Positions 52,836 through 61,109 of a stretch of DNA of 64,000 nucleotides are shown piece by piece. The position numbers were made by a program, and so were the translations under genes. Origin of the DNA: Paraburkholderia phenazinium (GTDB taxonomy: Bacteria > Pseudomonadota > Gammaproteobacteria > Burkholderiales > Burkholderiaceae); NCBI RefSeq assembly GCF_900100735.1, contig NZ_FNCJ01000006.1, forward strand, positions 248,001 to 312,000, written 5' to 3'. The notes under the pieces were generated by a model. The model had not been told where the DNA came from, made no database searches, and saw only the letters and a program-made list of their open reading frames with translations. Each line of letters opens with the position of its first letter. The first letter of the stretch is position 1.

Positions 52836-54353
52836 ATGAAAAAAAATCTGAAAACCAAACTGCTGCTGTCCAGCGGACCCATCAGCCTGAGCCTGTTGTT
52901 CTCGCTCGGGATCGTGCCGCCGGCGCTTGCCCAGGCGAGCAGCGACGCCACGCCAGCCGCCCCAGCTCCCGCGACCGGACAGAGCGATGCACAACCGGCC
53001 GCGCCCGCCAGTCCCGACGCCGCCGCGGCCAAACCGGATCAGACGCCACCCGCGCCGACCGGCTTCTGGGAACGCTCGAATCTGCTCGGCGACATGGGCG
53101 GCTTGCGCCCTTGGCTCGGCAACTATGGTGTGACCTTTGGTCTGCAGGAAACCAGCGAGTATCTGAACAACCTGTCGGGCGGCACGCGGCGCGGCGGGGC
53201 GTACGACGGCCTGACCCAGTTCGGGATCGGGGTGGATACGCAGAAAGCCTTCGGTCTGCCAGGCGGCATCTTCAACGTGTCGGGTCTGCAGATTCACGGC
53301 ACCAACCTGACCTCGCGAGACCTGCAAACGCTGCAAACCGCGACCGGCATCGAGGCCAACGCGACGACGCGCCTGTGGGAACTGTGGTACCAGCAGTCGC
53401 TGCTCGGCGGCAAAGTGGACGTGAAAGTCGGCCAGCAAAGCCTCGACCAGGAATTCATGGTGAGCCAGTACGCCGGCACGTTCATGAATGCGACCTTCGG
53501 CTGGTCGGTGCTGCCGTCTGTCGACCTGCCCGCAGGCGGTCCCGCCTATCCGCTCTCGTCGCTCGGTGCGCGCCTGCGCGTCACACCGTCGGACAACTGG
53601 ACCGTGCTGGCTGGCGTGTTCGACGGCAACCCATCGGGCAATAGCGTGGGCGATCCGCAGAAGCTGAACGCGCATGGCACCAACTTCAACCTGCATGACG
53701 GAGCGCTCTTCATCGGCGAAGTGCAGTACGCGCTCAACCCGGCACCGTCCGATCCGGCCGCGGCAAAACCCAGCGGCCTGCCCGGCACCTACAAGCTCGG
53801 CTTCTGGTACAACACGCAGCAGTTTGCCGATCAGGGCTTCGACACCACCGGCCTGTCGCTCGCCAACCCGGCCAGCAACGGCATCGCCCAGAACCATCGC
53901 GGCGACTACAGCTTCTACGCTGTGGCCGACCAGATGGTGTGGCGCCCGAGCGTGGACAGCCCGCAGTCGGTCGGCGTATTTGCACGGGTGATGGGCGCAC
54001 CGGGCGATCGCAACCTGGTGGACCTGGGGATCAATGCAGGGGTGACGCTGAAGGCGCCGTTCAAGGGCCGCGACAACGACGTCGTCGGGCTGGCGGTCGG
54101 CTACGCGCAAATCGGCTCGCATGCGCAGGACTTCGCGAGCACGTCGGCCATCTATACGCCGGGATACCCGTCGCGTAGTGCAGAGACAATCCTTGAAGCG
54201 ACCTATCAGTATCAGGTCACGCCGTGGTGGCAACTGCAGGCGGACTTCCAGTATGCGTTCCGTCCGGCCGGCGGCATCCCCAATCCGGAGAATCCGTCGC
54301 AACGCATCGGCAACGAAGCGATCGTCGGCCTGCGCACCAACATCACGTTCTAA
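52836..54353 (+). CDS. OprB-family carbohydrate porin
   Basis: Outer-membrane porin of 505 residues. A signal peptide (about residues 1-32, ending ALAQA) is followed by an Ala/Pro-rich segment to about residue 70, then the OprB beta-barrel. The barrel has GFWERSNLLGDMGGLRPWLGN near its start, alternating barrel strands and a terminal strand ending in RTNITF with C-terminal phenylalanine. OprB porins take up glucose and other sugars. It has no sugar transporter beside it. Confidence 0.9.
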   Translation: MKKNLKTKLLLSSGPISLSLLFSLGIVPPALAQASSDATPAAPAPATGQSDAQPAAPASPDAAAAKPDQTPPAPTGFWERSNLLGDMGGLRPWLGNYGVTFGLQETSEYLNNLSGGTRRGGAYDGLTQFGIGVDTQKAFGLPGGIFNVSGLQIHGTNLTSRDLQTLQTATGIEANATTRLWELWYQQSLLGGKVDVKVGQQSLDQEFMVSQYAGTFMNATFGWSVLPSVDLPAGGPAYPLSSLGARLRVTPSDNWTVLAGVFDGNPSGNSVGDPQKLNAHGTNFNLHDGALFIGEVQYALNPAPSDPAAAKPSGLPGTYKLGFWYNTQQFADQGFDTTGLSLANPASNGIAQNHRGDYSFYAVADQMVWRPSVDSPQSVGVFARVMGAPGDRNLVDLGINAGVTLKAPFKGRDNDVVGLAVGYAQIGSHAQDFASTSAIYTPGYPSRSAETILEATYQYQVTPWWQLQADFQYAFRPAGGIPNPENPSQRIGNEAIVGLRTNITF

Positions 54354-54464
54354 GCAGGATGGTATGCGCCGCCGGGGCACCGGCGGCCGTATTGCAACGA
54401 CACGACGCGGCTGGCGGCTCAGCTAGCAGCCTGCAGCCGCGCCGCGCCGCGCCGCGCAACAAGC

Positions 54465-56363
54465 CTACAGATTGATCTGCCCGCCCAGTTCGACCACGCG
54501 GTTGGCCGGCAAGCTGTAGTACTCGGCCGCTTGCGCCGCATTGCGTCCAAGGAAGGCGAACAGCTTCTCCCGCCACAGCGACATGGCCTTGCTCTCACCG
54601 GTGGCGAGCACGGTATCGCGGGCAAGGAAGAACGACGTGTCCGCAGGCTCGTATTCCCAGTCGGGGATCGCCTTGGCGACCAGCAACAGGATGGCCGGCA
54701 CGTTGGGAATCTCCATGAAGCCATTGCGCACGCTAACCGAATAGCAGCCGTGGCCGAGGTTCTCCACCGTCACTTTCTGGTCGTCATGCACGTGCGGAAC
54801 GTTATCCGTGATGCCGGCCATGAAGATGTTGATCCGGTGCATCACGCGGTTGTGCTTGAGGTTGTGCATGAACGCGGACGGCGTCATGCCGGCGACACCG
54901 CCCGGAAACACCGCCGTGCCGTCGACGCGCGGCGGCGGATGCGAGCCGCCGCATAGCGACTGGATCAGTCCGGCGAGCGGAATATTGTCGCTCTTCATGC
55001 GCTCCACCACCACCTCGCGGCCTCGATGCCAGGTGGTCATCACCGTGAACAACACACCGCCAGCCAGCAGCGGGAACCAGCCACCGTCCATCACCTTGCC
55101 GATATTGCTCGAGACGAACACCGCGTCGACCAGCGCCAGCGGACCGATTACCACAAAGGTGGCGAGCGGCTTCCACTTCCACAGTGAGTGCGTGATGAAA
55201 TACATCAGCAGCGTGGTCAGCAGCATGGTCGAGGCCACGGCGATACCGTAGGCTGCGGCCAGATTGTCTGAAGATTTGAAGAACACGACGAGAAACACCA
55301 CCGCGGCATACAGCGACACGTTGATGAACGGCACATAGACCTGGCCGACCTCATGCGTCGAGGTATGGACCACCGGAATGCGCGGCAGGAAGCCGAGCTG
55401 TACCGCCTGCTTGGTCATTGAGAAAGCGCCGGAAATCACTGCCTGCGAGGCGATGATGGTGGCAGCGGTTGCCAGCACGACCAGCGGCACCAGCGCCCAG
55501 CCCGGCGCCGACTCGAAGAACGGCTGCTCGATGGTCGACGGCTTGGCGAGCACCAGGGCGGCCTGACCGAAGTAGTTGAGCACCAGACTCGGCAGCACCA
55601 GAAGCAGCCAGGCAAGGCGAATCGGTTTTTTACCGAAGTGCCCCATGTCCGCGTAGAGCGCCTCGCCCCCCGTCAAGGCGAGGAACACCGAACCGAGTAC
55701 CACGAACGCGGTGCCGGGCGCATGAGCCACGAAACTCACGGCGTAAAGCGGCGAGACCGCCTTCATGATCGTCGGGCCGGCGACGATATGCAGCAGACCC
55801 AGCGCCGCCAGCGTGATGAACCAGACGATCATCACCGGTCCGAAGACCTTGCCGACCGTTCCGGTGCCGCGCTTTTGCAGCTTGAAGAGACCGGTCAGGA
55901 TAACAAGCGAGATGGGCACGATCCAGGCCGTCAGCTTGGGGTCGACCAGCGTCACGCCTTCCACCGCCGAGATGACCGAGATGGCCGGCGTGATCATCGA
56001 ATCGCCGTAGAACATCGCCGCGCCGAATACGCCGAGCGTGAGCAGCACCTGCGACAGGCGTGCCGGCGCGACACGCGAGGCGAGCGCCGTGAGTGCGAGA
56101 ATCCCGCCCTCGCCGTCGTTGTCGGCGCGCATCACGAAGCTCACATACTTGAGCGTGACCACGATGATGATCGACCAGAGGATCAGCGAGACGATGCCGA
56201 ACACGTTCTGCTGGGTGATGCCGCCCGCGGCCTTCAGACATTCGCGCAGTGTGTACAGCGGACTCGTGCCGATATCGCCGAACACCACGCCGATAGCGCC
56301 CAGCACGAGACTGGGCGCGGCGTTGACAGTCTGAGAGGAAGGACTGGTGACAGTTGAGGACAT
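54465..56363 (-). CDS. kup: low-affinity K+ transporter Kup
   Basis: Potassium/proton symporter of the KUP/HAK/KT family, about 632 residues. Twelve membrane helices begin with SLVLGAIGVVFGDIGTSPLYTLRE, the family signature. A cytoplasmic C-terminal domain of about 150 residues follows. The chosen ATG (MSSTVTSPS) gives a normal length; the longer upstream frame is not supported. Downstream, (GCCGC)n repeats at 54436-54457 lie between kup and oprB. Confidence 0.96.
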   Translation of the reverse strand: MSSTVTSPSSQTVNAAPSLVLGAIGVVFGDIGTSPLYTLRECLKAAGGITQQNVFGIVSLILWSIIIVVTLKYVSFVMRADNDGEGGILALTALASRVAPARLSQVLLTLGVFGAAMFYGDSMITPAISVISAVEGVTLVDPKLTAWIVPISLVILTGLFKLQKRGTGTVGKVFGPVMIVWFITLAALGLLHIVAGPTIMKAVSPLYAVSFVAHAPGTAFVVLGSVFLALTGGEALYADMGHFGKKPIRLAWLLLVLPSLVLNYFGQAALVLAKPSTIEQPFFESAPGWALVPLVVLATAATIIASQAVISGAFSMTKQAVQLGFLPRIPVVHTSTHEVGQVYVPFINVSLYAAVVFLVVFFKSSDNLAAAYGIAVASTMLLTTLLMYFITHSLWKWKPLATFVVIGPLALVDAVFVSSNIGKVMDGGWFPLLAGGVLFTVMTTWHRGREVVVERMKSDNIPLAGLIQSLCGGSHPPPRVDGTAVFPGGVAGMTPSAFMHNLKHNRVMHRINIFMAGITDNVPHVHDDQKVTVENLGHGCYSVSVRNGFMEIPNVPAILLLVAKAIPDWEYEPADTSFFLARDTVLATGESKAMSLWREKLFAFLGRNAAQAAEYYSLPANRVVELGGQINL

Positions 56364-56539
56364 AGGGTGTCGTAAGTAAAATGAAATTAACGGCATGCCT
56401 GACCGTATTGGCGCCTGACGCAAATACGGCCCTCGCACCAGCGGAAGATCTAGCTTCTAGCAGGTTCTTGATACAGCGCGATGAAAATATTGCGCGCCGA
56501 GGAGATTTTCGGGGAAGTCACAGTCCGTGCCGGCAACGT

Positions 56540-56620
56540 CTACCTCAGTTTCCAGATGCCCCATAGCGCGATCGCAAGAGCCAGTCCAAAACCGCCGCCC
56601 AACAGGATGTATGTCGCCAT
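56540..56620 (-). CDS. 26-aa single-helix membrane ORF upstream of kup
   Basis: MATYILLGGGFGLALAIALW followed by GIWKLR is almost entirely one membrane helix with a basic end. GAGGA lies seven bases before ATG. It is on the kup strand, 177 bases upstream of the kup start. Size and shape recall KdpF-like transporter accessory peptides, but I cannot assign a family. It is shorter than usual gene-calling limits and is easily missed. Confidence 0.55.
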   Translation of the reverse strand: MATYILLGGGFGLALAIALWGIWKLR

Positions 56621-56910
56621 TTCAACGTCCTCGAAACAAGGGGTGTCTCACAGGGCGCGCGCCGAGGCGAGGCGCACACCTCTTATGCGCCGAATACTAC
56701 CTTCGCTTCCTTTCAGAAGCCAACGCGGTTCGCGTCCGTAATCGCCACCACCACCCTCCGCACGCGCTTTCACGGCCACCGCTGGACGTTTGAGGCACCC
56801 AAATACTTCGGATAACGTATCAGTTTCGAGATGCACCAGGCTCGATCTCTCGTCGACGCGCGGCTCAAAGCGAGCCTTGAGACCGGTGCCCTGGCGCGTG
56901 ACACCAAATG

Positions 56911-56942
56911 AAAAAGCCCGCGTGGCAATCGCCAGCGGGCTT
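56911..56942 (-). terminator. terminator after the initiator tRNA
   Basis: On the minus strand AAGCCCGC and GCGGGCTT enclose an inner TGGC/GCCA stem and are followed by TTTTTCA. It lies 11 bases after the tRNA 3' end. Confidence 0.85.
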
Positions 56943-56953
56943 CCCATAATGCT

Positions 56954-57030
<77 letters not shown>

Positions 57031-57099
57031 TCAGAGAAAACGGATTGTATAGAGATGTCGGCAAATCGTCAAACAATCAGGCGAATTATTTTTTTGGCC

Positions 57100-57387
57100 T
57101 CATAGATCGGCAACTGAGGCACCGTCGACCTTGCCGTCGATGATGTCTGCGCCGTACTGGCTGGCGCTGCGCTTGGCGATGCCGAAATCGGAAAACGTGG
57201 CAGGACGCACAAGGCGAAACACCCGGCTCGCCTTCGAGCCGCTGATCGCGCCAGGACGGCAGACGCGCACCGCAACGTCATAGCCTTCGGCATGCCGCTT
57301 GTGGCCATCGAACTTGTCGAATTGCCGCGAGAACACCAGCGGATGCACTTCGAAGTCCTTATAGAGGGCAGGATAGAGTTCAGCCAC
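57100..57387 (-). CDS. hypothetical protein, 95 aa
   Basis: Starting at GTG with GGGGAAA upstream, the frame encodes about 95 residues including ELYPALYKDFEVHPLVFSRQ, DVAVRVCRPG and FRLVRPATFSDFGIAKRSAS, ending DGKVDGASVADL. The composition is that of a compact soluble protein. I do not recognise a family. A longer start further upstream is open but its first 45 residues look non-coding. Confidence 0.65.
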   Translation of the reverse strand: MAELYPALYKDFEVHPLVFSRQFDKFDGHKRHAEGYDVAVRVCRPGAISGSKASRVFRLVRPATFSDFGIAKRSASQYGADIIDGKVDGASVADL

Positions 57388-57509
57388 GGCATTTCCCCGA
57401 TACGTGAGTATCGTCCCACTATACGCTGGGCAATGAAGTCGCCAGCTATTTATTTTCCCGTCTGCCGCCCGGGTGGATCGGACCCCACCGGGCACCGACG
57501 TCCTGCCAC

Positions 57510-57680
57510 ATGCTGACGGCACAATCGGCGCCCAGAGTCACGGTGTGGCGTCTGCCGCGCCCCGCGTCGTCGCAGAACCCGCTATTGACGATTGCCGACG
57601 ACGACCCGCTTGCGTGCGATCACGACCGCTTGATCGGGGTGATCCGGGAATATCTGCAGCCGCGGCGGTTGCCGCTGTAG
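57510..57680 (+). CDS. hypothetical protein, 56 aa
   Basis: ATG CTG ACG opens a 56-residue frame beginning MLTAQSAPRVTVWRLPRPAS, containing LTIADDDPLACDHDRLIGVI and ending REYLQPRRLPL. Most third positions are G or C, as in real genes here, but no ribosome-binding site is visible. It is divergent from the 95-aa gene. Unrecognised. Confidence 0.45.
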   Translation: MLTAQSAPRVTVWRLPRPASSQNPLLTIADDDPLACDHDRLIGVIREYLQPRRLPL

Positions 57681-57692
57681 TCTTTGGCATGT

Positions 57693-57718
57693 AAAAAAAG
57701 CCGCGACATCGTCGCGGC
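57693..57718 (-). terminator. minus-strand terminator
   Basis: GCCGCGAC and GTCGCGGC with an ATC loop; on the minus strand the stem is followed by TTTTTTT. It would end transcripts from the AbiE-like module to the right. Confidence 0.85.
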
Positions 57719-58014
57719 ACAAACACACATCGCGCGGGAATCACCGCGCTGACTGCATCGTAACCAAGCCATGGCTACGCGCAATCGGGTATCTGGTCTG
57801 AGGGTTGGGCCGCCGGCGGGAAACCCGCGCCGGGTCGGCGCTTCAGCGTCGTCAAGGGCGTGTGGGCAGCGTTGCGAAATCGCAACGAGGACAGTGTGAT
57901 GTGCATTCCACTCAGGCCCAATCGTTTCGCGACGCACGCCCTCTCAGCCCGTATCACAATTCAGGATACCTATGTGTTTCGGAGTCTGAACCGTCCCCAT
58001 TGTCATCATGAATA
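57719..58014. other. region between AbiE-like module and terminator
   Basis: About 300 bases with no convincing gene on either strand. The short open frames here have no start signals. It may be the 3' untranslated part of the module transcript. Confidence 0.35.
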
Positions 58015-58878
58015 TCAGCTACGAAGACCTAAAGCCCGCAACCAGGCATCGACCTGCCCGAAGGCATCCTGTTGCCACTGCTCCGGACTACGGTCCCCCA
58101 GCACATTCGTGTCCTCGACAAAGCGGCGTACGCAGGTTGGCCCGAAACCCTCGACGACGTCGAATTTTTTCGCTATGAACCCGTAGCCGGCCGCACCACT
58201 GGGATGATCAAGCAACGGCCGACACGCCTCGGCTAGCGGTTCCGGTCCACCGGGATAGTTACGGATGCAGTAATAGATGTCGTAGGCATCCTTTTGCTTG
58301 TAACGCCCCTCTATTGCATGCCCTTTCATGGCGAGCAGCGCGGGGATCGAGCACACTGCGACTTCGACGCGGTTCGTACCGCCTGCGGGCATCGGACCTG
58401 CAATCGCCACCATCTGATAAAACCGAACCGCGAGATCGGCACCATCTGCGCGCTGCACCGCGAAATCGCTGATCAGCGGCGGGACATTCTTGACGATCGC
58501 CGCATCTCGCGGCATCAGAGAGTCGATCACGATGTCAACAGACGCGCCACCATCGCGTACCGCCACGTGGCGAACCAGTTGAAAACGCCGAAGCTCCTGG
58601 CGTTGTGCGTATCCGTGCCGGCGCAGCGCATCGACCAGCGTGACATATTCGCCATCGCCCAAGGCCTCGGCATCCAGTCCAACATCGACATCGAGCGTGC
58701 CGACGTGCGGCATGTCTTCGTTACTACCCAGCAGCAGCCAGGGCACAGCGCCGCCAACGATGGCGAACTTGCCCTTGAAACTGCCAAGGATCTGACCGAT
58801 TTCGATCAGTACCGCTTTGACGGCCGCCGTTGTGCGATCGTCATAGTCAGCGGCAGATTACGGTTCCCCCAGAGTCAT
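58015..58878 (-). pseudogene. nucleotidyltransferase (AbiEii-like) interrupted by a stop at codon 7
   Basis: The natural start is the ATG overlapping the upstream gene's TGA (ATGA, 58875-58878). After MTLGEP the frame hits TAA (58858-58860), then continues open for 280 codons with clear nucleotidyltransferase features. These are FAIVGGAVPWLLLG, H-V-G-T-L-D-V-D-V with the DxD metal motif, and later LLAMKGHAIEGRYKQKDAYD. The next in-frame start, GTG at 58746, lies after the GG motif, so a protein begun there would lack part of the active site. Family: COG4849/AbiEii-like partner of AbiEi regulators. It may be a true nonsense mutation, a sequencing error or a case of re-initiation. Confidence 0.7.
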
Positions 58879-59954
58879 TTCTGCCATGTCAGTTTTTCCT
58901 TGCGTAGATGTTCAGCCGCCTCTTGCCCGCGTTCACCGGCCGCGGCGAGATCGAGATAGGTCTGAACGGGACTTGTACAAAAAACGCCGGACGCAGGTTC
59001 CACCGTATCGAGAAACAGACCCGGGGTTTCGAGAACAGTCACCGCGACGTTCTCCCCCTTCGCGGTCGAAGATAACTTTAATACCGACCGCAGTTGTTCA
59101 AGTCCCTCGTCGTCAGCATAGAAATACTGCGTTCCCGTGCGACCGTATGGAGCGAGCCACTGTGCGGCCGAAAAGGATGCCAGTACCGCGCGCCCTGCCG
59201 GGGCCCGCACGCGCATCATGTCGCGCACGGCGTCCGCAAACCCGCTGCCATGCAAGGTTGTGTAAAAGCCAAGGTTCTTGCCGGCCGGAGCGTCGTATGC
59301 ATCGCGCCACGCATCCAACAATGCGTCGGGATCGGATACAAACAGACCGTCGCGGGATAACTGCGCCCACTCGCGATCAAGCAGGCCGCTCCGCACGTTG
59401 CTCACGTGCCCTAGACTGACCTCTGCGGCATCCGCCAGTTCCGCGACTCGCCATGCATGGTGGGGATCGCGCAGTAGCACGCGTAACACCTGGGCGGATT
59501 TCGGCTTGAACAGCGAGCGCAGTTCGCGCCGCTCGGCAACTGGTTTGCTCGCAACCTGACGCTCAACGAAGATGCTGCCAAACGCGATGCAAGCATTCCC
59601 CTCAAGGTCGAGAAAACCTGCCCCGTACTCGCGACATAGCGCTTGCGCCTCGGACGACAGATACGGTGCGATAAAAACGGGGATAGCATCCGGCCCCTGA
59701 TGTGCCACGTAGTTGCGAAGCTGAAGCAAACCCGTGCGGACATGACGGGGCTGGCCACCGGACTTCACTTCGCAGACGAGTGTATAGCGCCTGCCCGAGA
59801 CGTCGGCATGCGCGACGATGTCGATCTCACGATCGACTCCCGGCGCCTCACATTGAACGTCCAGATGGTCGATCACAGGCACCCGCTCCAGCAGCAGTCG
59901 TAGTGCCTCCGCCGCCAAATGCTCAATTTTCAGTGAATGAGGTATTTTCAACAT
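58875..59954 (-). CDS. AbiEi-family (type IV antitoxin-like) protein
   Basis: A 359-residue protein resembling COG4861/AbiEi-type antitoxins. A winged-HTH segment is seen near residues 155-195 (VLRVLLRDPHHAWRVAELAD, VSLGHVSNVR), with a C-terminal AbiEi-like domain (VLASFSAAQWLAPYGRTGTQ near 265-285). The first 100 residues contain EIDIVA followed by TLVCEVKSG, which fits a PD-(D/E)xK nuclease-like fold. Known relatives repress their own operon through upstream inverted repeats; such repeats surround this start. It is translationally coupled to the nucleotidyltransferase frame. The promoter region is AT-rich against the GC-rich background, suggesting transfer. Confidence 0.75.
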   Translation of the reverse strand: MLKIPHSLKIEHLAAEALRLLLERVPVIDHLDVQCEAPGVDREIDIVAHADVSGRRYTLVCEVKSGGQPRHVRTGLLQLRNYVAHQGPDAIPVFIAPYLSSEAQALCREYGAGFLDLEGNACIAFGSIFVERQVASKPVAERRELRSLFKPKSAQVLRVLLRDPHHAWRVAELADAAEVSLGHVSNVRSGLLDREWAQLSRDGLFVSDPDALLDAWRDAYDAPAGKNLGFYTTLHGSGFADAVRDMMRVRAPAGRAVLASFSAAQWLAPYGRTGTQYFYADDEGLEQLRSVLKLSSTAKGENVAVTVLETPGLFLDTVEPASGVFCTSPVQTYLDLAAAGERGQEAAEHLRKEKLTWQK

Positions 59955-60030
59955 TTGTTGAAAATAGCATTTTCAGTGAAACTGTCAAGAAAATTTTCAC
60001 TGAAACCATGGCTTTCAGCGAATGCTGAAA
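59943..60030 (-). promoter_or_regulatory. inverted-repeat cluster at the AbiEi-like gene
   Basis: Four inverted repeats built on TTTCA/TGAAA: TATTTTCAAC-ATTT-GTTGAAAATA overlapping the start codon (59943-59966), TTTCA-G-TGAAA (59971-59981), TTTCA-C-TGAAA (59995-60005) and TTTCAGC-GAAT-GCTGAAA (60013-60030). Further TGAAAAT units follow to about 60051. Likely autoregulatory operators. Confidence 0.7.
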
Positions 60031-60248
60031 ATATGCTTATACAGTGAAAATATGGAGTTCAGCCAAGTGGACCTGATGCTCCCAGTTTCTGCTGTCTACA
60101 CTGGGGACAGGTCCACTGCTGTAACATTCGCCGCCGAAACCCAAAATGCCTGCCGCCACCAAAGTGACTGGCCAGACGGGTAGCCAGATCGAAACGCGCC
60201 GGGACATCCCCTCCGCAAAGCCCTATCCAGTAAGGATGTGAGAACTCT

Positions 60249-61025
60249 ATGAAAATAGCCACCTGGAACGTCAACTCGCTGAAAGTCCGCCAGCAGCATG
60301 TGATCGACTGGCTCGAGACGAGCCACACCGAGGTCCTGTGCCTGCAGGAACTGAAGCTCACCGACGACAAATTCCCCCGCGCCGATCTCGAAGCAAAAGG
60401 CTATCGGAGCTGGTACGCCGGCCAGAAGACCTATAACGGTGTCGGCATCCTGGTGCGCGAGGGCCTGAACGTCGACGAAAGCACGATTGTGCGCAATATC
60501 CCCGGCTTCGAAGATCCGCAGCAACGCGTGATAGCCGCGACCATCGAGGGCGTGCGCGTGATCTCGGCATACTTCCCCAACGGTCAGGCGCCCGGCACGG
60601 ACAAGTTCGCCTACAAGCTGCGCTGGCTCGCCGCGCTGCACGACTGGGTGGCGAGCGAACTCGCGCAGTACCCGAAGCTCGCCCTGCTCGGCGACTACAA
60701 CATCGCCCCGGAAGATCGCGACGTCCACGATCCGAAAGCCTGGGAAGGACAGAACCTCGTATCACCGGAAGAACGCGCCGAATTCGTGCGCCTCGTCGGA
60801 CTGGGGCTCGTCGATGCCTTCCGCCTGTTCGACCAGCCTGAGAAAGTGTTCTCGTGGTGGGACTACCGCATGCTCGCGTTTCGCCGCAACGCCGGCCTGC
60901 GCATCGATCACATCCTGTTGTCGAAACCGCTTGCCGACGCCTGCACGTTCTGCGACGTCGACAAGACGCCGCGCAAATGGGATCAGCCGTCCGACCACGC
61001 ACCGGTGGTCGCGCAGATCGACTGA
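60249..61025 (+). CDS. xthA: exodeoxyribonuclease III
   Basis: AP endonuclease and 3'-5' exonuclease of base-excision repair, 258 residues. Family motifs are KIATWNVNSL at the N-terminus, LCLQELKLTD with the metal-binding Glu (about residue 34), LLGDYNIAPEDRDVHDP (about residue 147) and RIDHILLS plus the terminal SDHAPVVAQ with the catalytic Asp-His. The start follows AAGGATGTGAG. Confidence 0.97.
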   Translation: MKIATWNVNSLKVRQQHVIDWLETSHTEVLCLQELKLTDDKFPRADLEAKGYRSWYAGQKTYNGVGILVREGLNVDESTIVRNIPGFEDPQQRVIAATIEGVRVISAYFPNGQAPGTDKFAYKLRWLAALHDWVASELAQYPKLALLGDYNIAPEDRDVHDPKAWEGQNLVSPEERAEFVRLVGLGLVDAFRLFDQPEKVFSWWDYRMLAFRRNAGLRIDHILLSKPLADACTFCDVDKTPRKWDQPSDHAPVVAQID

Positions 61026-61050
61026 GGCGTGACTAACGTCTATTGAGCGC

Positions 61051-61087
61051 GGCAGAGCCGCCCTGCGCTAAGCGGGGCGGCTCTGCC
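61051..61087. terminator. stem-loop after xthA
   Basis: A 13-base perfect stem GGCAGAGCCGCCC/GGGCGGCTCTGCC with an 11-base loop between two convergent genes. No T-run, so it may be a transcript-end or Rho-associated structure. Confidence 0.5.
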
Positions 61088-61109
61088 CTGCTGCGGACTG
61101 GGCGCCATC

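Noticed and set aside
54436..54457. (GCCGC)n tandem repeat between oprB and kup
   Set aside because: Only about four copies, intergenic, in a GC-rich genome; probably chance.
57620..57937. 105-aa minus-strand frame between the AbiE-like module and the 56-aa gene
   Set aside because: It runs through a strong minus-strand terminator and antisense to the better-supported 56-aa frame.
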